Below are positions 39,052 to 52,525 of a stretch of 64,000 nucleotides of DNA, in pieces. Every line of letters begins with the position of its first letter. Positions within the stretch are counted from its first letter, which is position 1. The DNA is from Nymphalis io (taxonomy: Eukaryota; Arthropoda; Insecta; Lepidoptera; Nymphalidae), in NCBI RefSeq assembly GCF_905147045.1, contig NC_065894.1, positions 5,679,501 to 5,743,500 on the forward strand, in the 5' to 3' direction. The notes beneath the pieces were generated by a model. That model saw only the letters and a list, made by a program, of their open reading frames with translations. It made no database searches and was not told the DNA's origin. A program made the translations under genes and the position numbers.

Positions 39052-39215
39052 ATATCCTACTGGGCCTACGCTCCAATGCGGGTTGCTCTTAAACGTGTGG
39101 CAAATTTTCATCCGACGGGTGTTATCTTACACCGTCGAGGATGAAATGAATTTAAAACATATATTATTAAATGCATGATAACACAGTAGTGCTGAACCCG
39201 AGTCTGAATCTTTGG
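39052..39215 (-). mobile_element. Degenerate Metulj-like SINE fragment
   Basis: Inverted, diverged copy. It shows CCTACTGGGCCTACGCTCCA, then ACGTGTGGCAAATTTTCAT, CACCGTCGAGGATGAAAT and a worn AGTGCTGAACCCGAGTCTG head. It lies in the gene-free region, just left of a copy of the poly-A-tailed repeat at 39260. Confidence 0.5.
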
Positions 39216-39259
39216 TACATGTAAAACTAAAGCTCAAAACAAACTTATATTATAAGAGC

Positions 39260-39425
39260 TGGTAGTTAGTGGTAGGGCTTTGAGCAAACCCGTCTGGCCA
39301 GTGTAGCTACAGGCACAAGGGACATAACATCTTAGTTCCCAAGGTTCATATTTTTTACATCGCCAATGTCTATGGGCGGAGGCGACTTACCAGCAGTGGC
39401 AGTACTTTGCCAGTCCGCCCACCTA
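39260..39425 (+). repeat. Poly-A-tailed interspersed repeat, copy 3
   Basis: Plus-strand copy with an internal deletion: GGTAGGGCTTTGAGCAAACC joins directly to CAGTGTAGCTACAGGCACAA, so the Thr-Ser-like middle of other copies is missing. It then continues through GGGACATAACATCTTAGTTC and the TCTATGGGCGG segment. Confidence 0.7.
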
Positions 39426-42400
39426 ATTCATAAAAACATATACGTATTTGTTTATGATATTAACAGTAAAATACTGGATCCACTGGATGTATCAGACTAG
39501 CAGGGAGCAAATGGTAGATATATTATATACAGAAACAAATAAATAATTCAGAGTAATATTTATTTTGTATAGTTATTATTTAATTTTTACTTAACCGCTT
39601 TTATATGATACAGATTATAAAACTTGTTTCAAATTTATTCGTGTAATATTTTATATTTGACATTTATACATTCAGAATTAGTTACACTAGCGTGTGAGAT
39701 TGCTCTAAATGCCATCTGTACGCATAATCACAGGTTTTAAGTTAAATTGAACAGCTGCGTAAGTATAAAGTAGAAATTAGTTCCTATCTAATACAAATTC
39801 CTCAGCGACACGCCTTTCATTATGAAGTCAGCGCTAGGCCTAGGTGTCTTAGACATAGAGTACTTAGGTCAGCTACACAGCTCCGGAAAATATTTAAAAA
39901 CTATTATAATATATCCGTAAAAAAACTTATTAGTCGAAATATATTATAAGTATATGTATATATAAAACCATCCTTATGATGATTCTGAATGTTTATTAGA
40001 TAAGCAAAAATATAATTGTAATAAGACATATTAAATATTTCTGTAGCGTATTTACTGATAACGTATTTTTTTTTAAATTAATTATAGCTATGTGTTCGCT
40101 CACATTTTTTATCTGTAGATATTTTAAACTTGTTTACATTTATAAAAAGCAAATAAGATCATCAATAAAAATAACTTGATTAAATTATTCTTACTAAAAT
40201 AGTTAGATAAATATACATATATTCTATTGTATGAATTGTTACATTATACAGTTTTGATATGAATTTATAATTTGTATCAATATATTAAGATAACTTTATC
40301 TATGAATCTAATATTAAAAGTTGATAGCAATATTGAAGGAAACTGTAAGAACATTCGCGTAGATAATAGATAGCAAAAGATACTGAAAGAGATAGAGAAT
40401 AATTTTGGTAATTTATGGTTTACCTACAACATTTTTATTCTTAGTCAAATGTAGTCGATGTTTTGATGTTTGTTACTCAGGCGATTAAAACGGCAGAACA
40501 TATTTGGGATAAAATTTTAAATATGCATTTCTATAATAAAATAACAATAATTAAACGTAAATTTGCAAGATAGCTGAACCATTTTCGTGTCAAACCGCGG
40601 TTACAGCATTAGAAAACAAATATTAATGGATAACATGTTTAGTTTATTGTTTTATATTTCACAAACTTCTTCTTTAGATATTGATTATCTTAATATTCAT
40701 CAAACTTAACAATACATATTTAGCTATAAACATTTAAAAGCTACACGCTAAGTGAGCGGACATAACAACTCTCAAATATTCAATATAAGACCTTAGCTTT
40801 GTCCGTTTAAAATGTTTAAAAACAGCTTTTAAAAAGATTGTTCTAAAGACTTGTTAATCTATGCGAAGGTTTTACTGATACTTGCGTCCATAGTACCGTT
40901 CAACATTTAAGCTGATTGAGAATTCTATTAAAGGCTATGAGCTCAGCCGTCGTGGAATACATTAGCGATGCGTGAACTTTATGCTAAGCTTCAAGTCTCG
41001 TGTTACAGCCTGTCCACAACTTGATTTTTTTTAAATATTTCTAGAACGAAAATCTTTAGAGTAGCTTACTTAGTGATGGTTAAATATAATATTGATTTGT
41101 TAAGGTCATTGTAAATTAAATTATCGGTGTTCTTTAAATATACTGCATAATTTGCTTTAGCACATCATACAAGTTATTTAAATTTTTATATAACCTTGAA
41201 TTTATCGCTGTAGGTAACGATACTGTTACTTTGAATATGTTTAAAACATTATTTTTAATTTAAACGTTAACATATTGTGAATATTTGTTTAAAGATAAAA
41301 TATTATTAACAACAATTATACCTATTAAAAATGAATCATTAAAATTGTTGAGAATATAAACGATGAGTCTTTACTTATTTAATATAATAAAAGTTATAGT
41401 AATATCGCGAGATTATAATCTAGTATTTGTCTCCGCTTGTAACAAGCATTAATATATAAGCTCGCCGGACCGAGTCTTATAAAAACTTTTCAACTAATGC
41501 TAAGCTCCTACATTTCGTCTTTTATAAATCCTTAAAGATTCATTATGTTCTAGATTCACAAATTTAACACCTAAAAATTTACTCAATAACATCAAAAAAG
41601 TTATTTAAAATGTTTTATAAAAATATTAATTTTAAGAAAAAAAATATATACAAACAAAAGTGGATATGTCAATTAACAAAAAACGAATAAGCCCAATTTG
41701 CTAGGAGATAAAACGCGATAATAAATAGTTTAATTACAGTAGAAGAAGACAAAATGTGTAATCTTAACACGTGTAAGCATTAAAAGTGTGTGTGTTTACA
41801 GTACTTATAATAAATATTTTTTTTATATTAGGTAGATAATGCTTTACAAAATATACAGTAATAGCTAAAGCTTTATAAGAATATATATATATAAGAACGT
41901 TATTTTCATATAATAAGTACTCTTTCTTGATACACTCGATTATGTTTAATAATATTTTAAAACCAAAAGCTTATTTGATAAATATCTTATCTAATATATA
42001 ATATTAATAAATAACATTATCAAACAGGGCGTCACATATACATTTTTTATTATGATAACAGTTAGTAATGGTCCAAATTATAAAATGCTCTTCATCTTTG
42101 GCGATATTAACGTCATAAGTGACGTGATATGACACAATGACTGTTACGTTTTAACTTGTGGCTGGATAAAGGATGTTTCATGAAATTTATCGATATCGAT
42201 TTTACATAAATGTTATTCATATAATTTTTACTATTTCGCTTACAATAATGAAACGTTCAGATAGTTTGGGTAAAGGCAAACAGCTATTTTCTACAATAAA
42301 CAAGATTTAAATATATTAATAACTTAAACATGTCTTCATTTATAAAACTAAGACTTTATACAAATATATAAAATAAATGTACAAAAAAAAATTTAATAAA

Positions 42401-45400
42401 TATAATAATTTTTATTTCTACGCATGTAGATATAAAAAAATCCATTGGCTAATCCTTAGTCAGTTTTAGATACTGCTTATGAGTCGACTGATTTGTGATG
42501 AGATCTTATTAAAGACTCTTACGCCGTCCATTAAGAACATGCACGCGATGAGCCAAATATTTGGCCGAAACATTCGCGAGCTCATCGATATAAACGAGAA
42601 GCTTTCAAACACTAGACTCGCGTGGAAATCGAATCACCCATTCAATTACGAGGCATTACATCATCGAAGGATTGAGTCACGGTCATAACCTGTTACCTTC
42701 AAGTATAGTCCTTTATGTCCGTGGGTTGGATCCTTTTAGTCATCATAAATGTGTGTTAAGTCACACTGACCGCAATAAAGTAAACAATCATTTCGTTAGT
42801 TGACGTCTAAAAGATAAATTGTGACTTATGCACCGCTGTTTCGATATAGTATCATCCGATACTTTTCCATGACTCTAAAGTAGAACATTTATAATAAAAG
42901 GCACATTTAGAGTTTCATTCAAGTTTGTCAGCTGTTAAACTTATATGTCGTAGAGTTCATATAGATATAAAAAATATTATTTGCATATCTATTACATACC
43001 TTCGTTCTGAACTAAAATTAATTGATATAACCGTTACCTTTGTTATTTAATTTAAGCTTAGTTGAAGCTTATATATCTAAAGCTTACTCAATATATAAAG
43101 AAATATATTAAAATTATCTCAATTGTAGTGAGACATTTAACGCGAAAATGTTGCAATTAATAACCTATAACAAACTCTTTGATGGTATCCTAGTACATAC
43201 CATATTTATAAGCGAATAAAATGCAATATTTAAATTATAATTTACGGCATCACATTGAGCCTTTTTTTTATAACCTTCGAACAGAACAAAGGCTGGTTTT
43301 ATGATTTTGTAAGGAAAAGCTGACCAAATTAGCAGTTTATATATTTTTAATTTTTATTATCGAGCATTTAAGTGCTTAACAAAATTGATGTAAGCGGCTA
43401 GTAGTAATGCTTAGTGTCGTCTTTTCATTCGCTTTAAATGCCAAGGTCTTAAACCAAATATTCCAGCTCGCTTATTGCATTATTACTGAAAGTTAAGCTT
43501 CCACATTGTTTTTTTTAAGTACTTTTATTCGCTACAAAAGCTTAATAGAGGTTGTAAAAATATTACGAAGAGTCGTTACGATATTTCCGTGACTTTTGAA
43601 ATAATCTGCATGAAATTTTTCGACCCATAAAACATCACGACCCAAGATAAGATAAAAACAGATTCTTTTTCCAATCTCATCGATTGCGACTATTATCTTC
43701 TATAATTATAAAATCATTTGCCCACGGATTTAGCTGTGCTTTGAATAGTCGGCTGACTAGTTGAAAGGAATTTTTGGAAATTTCAACTTTAATGGACGGA
43801 AATACTAGGGTAATAACGTTGTATGAATTTTATCCATACAAAGTCGAGTCAGACATCTAGTTTAACACAAAGATTCATCAATTAAAGTCATATTACAAGT
43901 CACATATTAGAATGTTTTGATGTATGTATTCATTTTATTAATCAAACTCACAGTGGACCTTGACTAATGCTTGAAGAATTAGCGCCTTTTAACTGCGAAG
44001 GTTAAAGGTTTTACGAATGCGTTTGTTTGTTATTGCGATACGCCAGTTGTATTTGCTTAGTATTAATCAATATCTTACTGAGAATTAAATTGGACTTATT
44101 CACATATAAAAAAAATTTAATGCTCACACATAAGATAATAATTAAGAAATGAGTGAGAAAATCGTTTATAGGACTTATTAAAAATACAGATAATAATAAA
44201 TGTAGGTACTGTACAAATTATGACCGCGTGTCAAGAACGCTAGCAGCATTCCCCATTGAATCGCAACTTCGATTCGTGTGGTCTTCGATTGGTCTGATCT
44301 GGACGTACAATTATCTATACCTTCCCTTACCAGTTCAAAACACATGGTGATATAATATTTATCTATAAAGTATCGCAATAAATTACTAAAGTACTAGGTA
44401 CTTAGTATCTTTAGTAAATTAGTGAAAATATAATCTGATATAATTAAAGTGTTTACAATTTAAAAATCTGAATTGAATTTATGTAGTCTTTGTTTTTGTA
44501 AATTAATTTAATATTTAAACTTTTAAAAATATTAAAAAGTAACCTAGTTTAAAAATCATACCGAATACACACTTTCCTTGTTTGTTTTATTTAGTGACGG
44601 CTCCTCTCCATCTTTCAAATTGTTTCTCCGAAGTTGTTACAAAGACCCATTTGTCCTAACCGCGACGCTACTATCGTTAGTTAAAGATGGCGTCCGCTCA
44701 TTTATATTTTCAAGCCCCAAATAATTTTAATGTGTTCCCATTATCATAGGTGCACGTGTTATTCTTTTCAGTGAGAAATTTCCGACATTTGGTTATTAAC
44801 GATTGGAGGCTGAACACCCTCTGTCTACGCTAGATTTACAACAGAGAACAAAAGACATCAATTCTTAGACCGACATGTAATCTATGAATTACCGAACTGT
44901 CTGTGAAAATATGGGCGCGGGTTTCATTAAGAATATTATAGATAAAACCTATATTAATTATTATTTTTATAACAACAAAAGTAATAATGTGTCGATACAT
45001 AGACATTGATCATATACATAATTATAACATTTCAAGAATACTTACATCAAAATCAGTTGTCAACATTTCACGGGTGGTAATGAAGTGAGTTCTTACAGAA
45101 TAGCACTGCAGGTAATTACAGCATGTTTCAGTAATATCAAAAATTCACAGAAATAAAAAAGAAACAACAATAAAATTATTATTATTTATGTCTGTATGTA
45201 TCTTTGGTACCCTGTATCTTATTTAAATAGTATAAAAGCACGATGGATTTTGACGCGGTTTTCATCATTTTGTCGATGCTTACTTCGGAAGCATTTAGTT
45301 AAAATTAATTTAGTTTAATTAACATTTAATTAATTTATTAATAGTAGCAGAATTTTGACGTTTTTTTAATCGAGTGGTTTCAATGTGCTCTTAGGGCTCT

Positions 45401-47248
45401 AACATAGCTTACGTTGATATCTCTATTATTTTGTTGTATTATTGTTTTATTATATTGCATTATTTAAAGACGGCACGAATAGTTATTATTATTATTTCTC
45501 TTTAACTTTTAAAGTTTCTCTTCTTTCGAAGGGGTTAAACCTAAAACGCGGGCTGCAGGCAAGCGTTAAGGAGTTTTGCTTATATTAAAAACGTGGATGA
45601 TAAAGTGGATGATTATTATTATCAATTAATTATAATTGCAGTTGTATTTTGTAATATAAAATAGTTACATAAAATCAATTAGTTTTTTATTGTTTAATTG
45701 TCATGGTTACAGAGAATTGAATTAGCCAATATTTCATGAATTTAAATCTTCAATAATGGTTTTAGTTATAGCGGAAGGCATGTCAATATAAAACTAACGT
45801 ACTAGAGCGACTCATAGATTGCAGAGCGGTAGATAAATTGTGAACGTATGCGATGCTTTTGTCCCGTCAATATGTCAACTATGGGCCTCCTCACTTACGA
45901 TATGATGACGTGATACAACACTCTTACTTTGAAATTTAACTACCAATGTTGCCATTGACGAAAATTTATGTTAACTCGGTGTTTCATATATCATTATGAC
46001 AAGATATATTTTACGGACAAATCTTTTTCGACTTTGTCGACTTAAATATTTTTCGGTGTACAGCAAAAATATAAATCGATGTGAATTATTATGCATCTAA
46101 TTGTAAAAAAATAAGCTGAGAGATGCTTAGATGTACGGATAATCAATTTATGCGAATGATGAATCAAATTTTAAAGAGAAGCTGAAATATTTTCAGGTAC
46201 GGGTTAAATCCAGTTCTTACGATATAACCGAGAATAGATATGGTAGACATTATCTTTCCGTTGAAACCTGTCCTAAATTAGCAGTGTCCATACACTAATC
46301 ATCGTTATGGGGATTAAAAAAGACGCTATCTCGTTATACAAGTGACACTTCCGACATCACTGGACATTACGCTGCTTGTCGAGATAAAAAAACATTCTTA
46401 AGATGAAGAAAAAAAATATTGTTGCGGATTATTATTAGTAGATTATATCGGGAATTAATTATTTTTTTTTAATTCTCCAACCCACAATACACGTGATAAA
46501 ATAACCACTAAGCTTCATTTGTGGAACATTCATGGGCTATTTATTAATCTAAATCATCACCAATTATTGCTACACGTGTCATCATTAATTAGATTGGGCA
46601 TTCAATTTTTATAAACAAAAAGCGCACTTACTAAACGACCCTTCTCTATGACCCTTATTGTATGCTACAAATAAAAGAACGACTATATGTATATGATACA
46701 TAATATAAGCACGTGAAGTCATTATTTAAAAACATTACAATAATAAAAAAATCTCATAAGTTTTAAATGCATTGTATTACCAACAAAATTTATCATTCAA
46801 GTTTGTATTGGCACACAGTAACAAAAATCCGGTACGATAAAAGTACGTTTTCAGTAAAAATAACTGCCACCTCGAATGTATTGATTCTAAATCACAGATT
46901 CTCATAGGTATACTTAAGAAGCGTGGTTGTATCCGCATAACCCATTCGCTAAAATATTTTCTGTTAACGATATAATAAAAAAAAATACAATTATTATTAA
47001 ATGCTGACGTAATTTTATATTGCGTTTAAGTTGTAAGACAATCCTGATGATCGCCTCACGGATGAAACTTAGCGTCGGAACAAGAATTCGTCTTAGTCAT
47101 AAATAATATAACAACAAGCTTAAGATATGCTATATTACCATTATGTATGCTTAATATCATGCTTTATGCATACGATATGCTTCTGGATATTTTTTAAGTT
47201 TAAAAATAAAAGATATACGTTTTTGTAATAGGTTGTTACTAAGGCTGT

Positions 47249-47430
47249 AATTTTTTTTTTTTTATAGAATAGGAAGGTGGACGAGCATATGGGCCACCTG
47301 ATGGTAAGTGGTCACCAAACGCCCTTAGACATTGGCATTCTAAGAAATGTCAACCATCGCTTATAGCCAATGCGCCACCAACCTTGGGAACTAAGATTTT
47401 ATGTCCCTTGTGCCTGTAATTACACTATAA
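47249..47430 (-). repeat. Poly-A-tailed interspersed repeat, copy 4 (inverted)
   Basis: A T-run of 13 (the antisense of a poly-A tail), then TAGAATAGGAAGGTGGACGA, GCATATGGGCCACCTGATGG and TTATGTCCCTTGTGCCTGTA. It is truncated at its 5' end. Confidence 0.78.
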
Positions 47431-48356
47431 TAAAATAGATGGAACTAGTATTATTAAAATTTTTAATTTTTTGGTCACTTAGGGTCAAGAAAACATTTTT
47501 ATGTATATGTTTATGGATTCGGCGATTATTCGTGTTGGTTAGAAACTGCGTTTAAAATGTTGAATATTAAAATAATACAATTTAAATAATTTATTATTAT
47601 TAAAACGAAACCATTTTAGCCACTTAGTATTGTATTCAAGTTATAAAAACGATATCTAAGTTAGAATAGTGCCGAAGCTATTTACCATAGTAAATTCGAG
47701 CTATCTTGTCTTGCCAACTGTTTCTCAAATAATTTGCCTTTTACAAAAAAAAACAATTTATAAAATTAAGGGAAGGGGTGACGTAATAAGCAAAACATCC
47801 TTTATTATTATATGATGATGAATTTAGTTAGTATAAGTATCATTAATCTGTTGTGATGTTTCCACTTATTGATTAAGATAAAAATATTAACGAATTTGTA
47901 ATGTGCTTCCGATAATAATATAATATAGTATTAAATAAACACTGATCTTATATTATTAATAATATTTTCAATTTACTTTTTATTAATCCAGTGAAGATAT
48001 AATTTTATCTAACCTAACTTAGAATTCTATGAGTAGGTACCTAATTTAATTAATTTCCTTAAGAGATAAATATAAATTGCTTATGTTTTATTCGATTTTC
48101 TATGGGTAAATCCAATTCAAAGCTAAAAATAAAATATATACAATATTTACATTTAGTAAAGTACACTACAATTTCAAATGTTGTGTCCGATCAAAAACAT
48201 AAAATTTTCTTAATAGAAAAAGTGGGGAATTGTTGTCTAATCTTTACATTTTTCTGATTTAAAGTCGTAAAGATTATTGAGACAGATAGGATAATTAATT
48301 ATGTTTACAAGTTATAAAAAAAAATTAGTCGTTCGTTGTATATAGAAAAAGCATAA

Positions 48357-49323
48357 TTAGATCGCGTCGTGAGAGGAGCGTGTGAGGGACGAGCGTGTAA
48401 AAGGCGGTTTGGACTGCCGCATCGGCGTTGAATTTTTTTCCTTGTAAGAAGTTGTCCAAATTCCGGAAAAATGGTTATCTGTTGGAGCAAGGTCCGGGAA
48501 ATTCGGTGGATGTCGCAGACATTCCAATTGTAGCTCATCTAACTTAGTGGTTGTTTGTTGTGCAGTGTGTGGTCTTGCGTTGTCGTGAAGCAGCAATGGC
48601 CTAGAGCGATTGACTAATATCGGTTGTTTAGCAGCTAGTTCTTCCTTCATGGTTTGCAGTTGCTGACAATAGATATCTTCCGTAATTGTTTGGCCAGATT
48701 TTAGAAAGCTGTAGTGAACGACACCGGCGCTAGTCCACCAAACACTCACAAGTAACTTTTTCTGAGTCTATTTTCGTTTAGGGCAGGATTTGGCTGGGTC
48801 TCCAGAGTTGAGCCATTGCGACGAGCACTTCCGATTATCGTACAGTATCCACTTTTCATCACAAGTAATGATTCGATTTAAAATCCCTTCATTATTGTGT
48901 GGGTTGAGCAAAGTAACACAGCAGTCGATGCGTGTTTGCTAGTTCGATTCACTCAATTCATAAGGTACCTATCAAGTTTTCATGAGGTTCAAGTTTTCTT
49001 ACTTTCCCGATTTGCTTCAAGTTGCTTTAATACAGTTTTATCACTTACCCCGAAGCCTACAGCTATCTCTGAAGTGCTTTGTGATGGATCCGCTTCCACA
49101 TTGGCCTTTAATTCTTCATTATCCACTTTGGTCTCCGGCCGTCTACGGGGATGGTTCTGAAGGTCGAAATTTCCAGAACGAAAACGTTGAAACCAAAAAG
49201 TACCGTGCTTTCTTTTGCGACACCAGCGCCATACACATCATTAATCCTTCGAGCTGTTTCTGCAGCACTGGTGCCACGGTAGAACTCGTACTCGTAAATT
49301 TATCGATATTTCATGTTTTCCAT
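48357..49323 (-). pseudogene. Decayed mariner transposase
   Basis: Minus-strand mariner-family transposase remnant. It begins at an ATG at 49321-49323, has a stop at codon 8, frameshifts in the helix-turn-helix half, and another stop just after the CPKRK segment near 48780. The open 130-codon stretch at 48749-48357 carries the C-terminal catalytic half. The three acidic catalytic positions are still readable: CDEKW, HDNARPH and DLAPTD, with 34 residues between the last two (the D34D mariner signature). The original C-terminus is scrambled. Terminal inverted repeats were not found by eye. Confidence 0.85.
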
Positions 49324-50599
49324 TGTGCGGTAATAAGCGACGCCAAAGAAAAAAATAATGAGGAAAAAACATATGAATGACTGTTTTCAAAACTCAAATG
49401 CACCAGTTAAATGAATTTATAAATTTAAATTTGGAATTCTTAACCAAAGAGGAGATATTTCAGATCAAAGTGGTCAGTACGACACAACGCTGATATCATA
49501 TGTAAGGACCTAATATTAACAGCGGTATTAAGAAATAGGTATTACTTAGCTAGTTAGATTTATAAGTCAATTAATTACGATCTGCAGAAAAATATGAACC
49601 ACTGACTTAACGCTAATTTATTCTTTGCATGCAAACCAGCAAGCATGAAGCAGCATTGATTCTTAATATATTTCTACAAAAAATATTATACGTTTTATTT
49701 GATTCAATTTAAAACAAAAAAAAGATAACTGACACAATTTTGATTGTAATTTTCCTGGTTTGAGAAAACATGTTAGCGTTCTATTAAGACTGTTGCCTCT
49801 AGAAAAGTCTAGAAACAAATATTATACACCAAAAATATTTTTTGTCTAACATAATATCTATTCATAGCAATAAATTAATAAAATTGAATCTACTCACAGT
49901 ATGTGTGCTAATAACAATACCTAACTTTATTTTTATTATTTAGAATCTTCTTAACCTAAGAATTTGTTAATATAGTCCTTATGACGATTGAAATAGAGCT
50001 TAAAATAACTTATTCATAGAATTCTTGACCCCTGAATTCAATATGCAGGCAAAGGCGCGATTCAACGAGTGCGTTGCGCTTATTAACATACCATGTTTCC
50101 TTTAATTTGAATTGGTTCTGGTTTTATGAGAAAAAAAGTATTCATAAAAATATCGCCAATTTTAGATAAAATGCTGTCGATACTTTGTGTTATGTAATAC
50201 TTACACGGTTTTTACAAAAATATATATATATATATTTATTAAAGCCCAATTGTGTTGTTTATATTAGGATATTATATTCCTGTTAAAAGTAGGATTATTT
50301 TTTTTAAAGTTTTTTAATTGTAAGATAAGCTGTAATGATTATCTTATATCCGCTTATCGTTAGGCTCTGGTAGAGTCGGCGGTAACGAATTTTTCGATAA
50401 TAATTCAAGTTTATTGTTAATTCTGTAGATTTCGAGAACTTAAGGTTATTTAAAGTCTTACATTAAAATTTTTGATAATCTTAATTACTTTTCTGATAGT
50501 TCTTTCGATAATAATTGTCTATACGATTTCATATCAGTTTAGTTTTATCAAAAAGTTTCAGTTAATCGCTAATTGAACTGTAGGTAATCCGTCAATGAA

Positions 50600-51259
50600 G
50601 TCTTTACCAATCATAATGAAGTGTAGCGTGATAGTTTCGTTTTCCTATTGGTGGACGATGACGCTATATCTATTTTCGTCGCGAGTGAGAATGCGCGCGC
50701 TGAGAAACGTGAACATGTGTGAATCTGTGCACAGCCGATCGATGTGTGCGTGTGTTGTTGAGGCGCGCTCTCTCTGTTTACCGCGCGGTACTGTGGCCGG
50801 CGAGCGCCTCGCACTCACGTGTGTATCGCGAAATCGAGTTTTCCGGCGGCTGCCGACCTGCATTAGCAGCCTATGGTGTTTTCCAAAAGTTTATTGGTGC
50901 TAATTCGTGCCGGGCGTTAAGATAACATTGCAGGGTCCGTCGGATAGATCGAGCGTGCCTATTTCGGTCCTGCTCATAAAAATTATAGGTGTTTTCGGCG
51001 GATGCGATGAATAAATTTTGCAAATCGAGTCTGTGTGTCGAAAAGGTTCGTGAGAGCTATGTTTTGATCGGTCGGCGTGTTGTGGCTGTGCCGGGCGGTG
51101 CGGATGCGTTTCGGCTCGCGTTCCTGCTGCCGGTATCAGTGAAATTGCGACAGTGTTGCCAATTCTCGAATCTGAGGGTACTAGATCTCGGAGACGGAAT
51201 CGGAACTGTTAACAAGGACTTGATCCAGATGCTTCACGCTGTGCCTGGCACATGTTAAG
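50600..51259 (+). promoter_or_regulatory. CpG-rich promoter and probable 5' UTR exon with splice donor
   Basis: About 660 bases are clearly richer in GC and CpG than anything within 15 kb and end in a strong donor (GTTAAG|GTAAAC) with the intron starting at 51260. Several ATG-initiated frames are present, including an 89-codon frame that stops at 51258, one base before the donor. They look like upstream ORFs rather than protein. The last ATG (51253) is the only one noticed that stays open into the junction (ATG TTA AG|), so translation could begin here or in a later exon. No further exon is seen in the remaining 12.7 kb. That pattern is typical of a regulatory gene with a long first intron. 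The gene cannot be identified. Confidence 0.6.
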
Positions 51260-52223
51260 GTAAACGTGATCTTGTATCAGGATACGTGCAAAGTGCATCA
51301 TTTCGATATTCTTATCACGTTTGTTAGTTTCCTTATTCAGTCGAGAGTTAGCTTATTTCCGCTGAAGCGCAGCGAATCTCGCACGGATTTTATAATTTAT
51401 GTTAGTTAGCGCTTCATTAGCATGTTACAGAATATTACGTGCGCTTCAAATAAAAAAGAGTATATCCAAATATTTAAATTTAATAAAACGTTCCGAAGTT
51501 GACTCGAATAATTTGTTGACCTAAAAAATAATATCTTTCTAATTGATACCTACGATTTTATCTTTTAGTACATGAGTTGATAGCAAATTATACAATTTCC
51601 AAATTTTTAAATTATCTTAATCATAGCATATGAGTTAAATGTTAATGTTCATAATTATTCGTTTTCTGACCTTTTTTATTGTATTATAAAAATATAAGTT
51701 AAAATACTTTTTTATTTCAAAAATATTTTTACTAATAATGTTGTAAAAGCTGTATTGTACAAAATTAAAAGCTTGTTTCACGTTCTGTGAAGTAATATTT
51801 TTATTTAATAGCACACACACACAAAAAAGATAATTACATAATGCGCAATCTAATTTTAATGTATATTTAAAAAAAATGTAAAATAATATATAATATTTCG
51901 ACTATTTTGAATTTTTTGTGAGATAGTTTCATTATTATAAATTAACAGGAAAGTTAATTTAATAAAAAATTAAGTCATAGATTCATATGTCAGTACATGG
52001 CAATTTTTTTTTTATGTAATACATATTTTTGAATATCACGAACATTAATGGTTAGAAATAGTTTTAGTTCACTTATATTTAATTGTTTTTTTTCTTGCAT
52101 GGAATACCTCTTTGTTTTCTCATATTAAAAAAAAAATAGCATATTAGGCTATGAAAAGTAAAATAGAATATTATGTTTCCAAATCCGTTTTATTATTATT
52201 ACATTTAAAAAATGGAAGTCGAA

Positions 52224-52525
52224 TTATTTTTTTTATTATATAGAATAGGTAGGCGAGCATATGGGCCGCCTGATGGTAAGTGGTCACCAACGCCCATAGA
52301 CATTGGCATTGAAAGAAATGTTAACCATCGCTTACATCCCCAATGCGCCACCAACCTTGGGAACTGAGATGTTATGTCCCTTGTGCCTGTAACTACACTG
52401 GCTCACTCACCCTTCAAACCGGAACACAACAATACCAAGTACTGCTATCTTTCAGTAGAATATCTGATGAGTGGGTGGTATATACGCAGATGAGTTTGTA
52501 CAAAGCTCTACCAGTAGTTTGTGTT
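52224..52525 (-). repeat. Poly-A-tailed interspersed repeat, copy 5 (inverted, longest)
   Basis: Starts with a T-rich run and TAGAATAGGTAGGCGAGCAT. It covers the whole family, including AACCGGAACACAACAATACC and GAGTGGGTGGTATATACGCA. It lies in the putative first intron of the gene starting at about 50600. Confidence 0.8.

Larger units (their letters stand above)
34600..48300. other. Intergenic desert with repeat remnants
   Basis: About 13.7 kb of AT-rich DNA without a supported host exon. It contains the repeats listed at 39052, 39260 and 47249 and several less AT-rich islands (about 42470-42860, 44560-44900 and 46180-46400) that may be regulatory. Short open frames here lack codon bias, splice context or similarity. 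Confidence 0.6.

Noticed and set aside
48897..49380. Plus-strand frames of 87 and 132 codons
   Set aside because: They are antisense shadows of the mariner transposase remnant on the minus strand.
50989..51258. 89-codon open frame in the CpG-rich exon
   Set aside because: It stops one base before a strong splice donor, has no recognisable domain, and sits among other overlapping short frames. It is treated as an upstream ORF.
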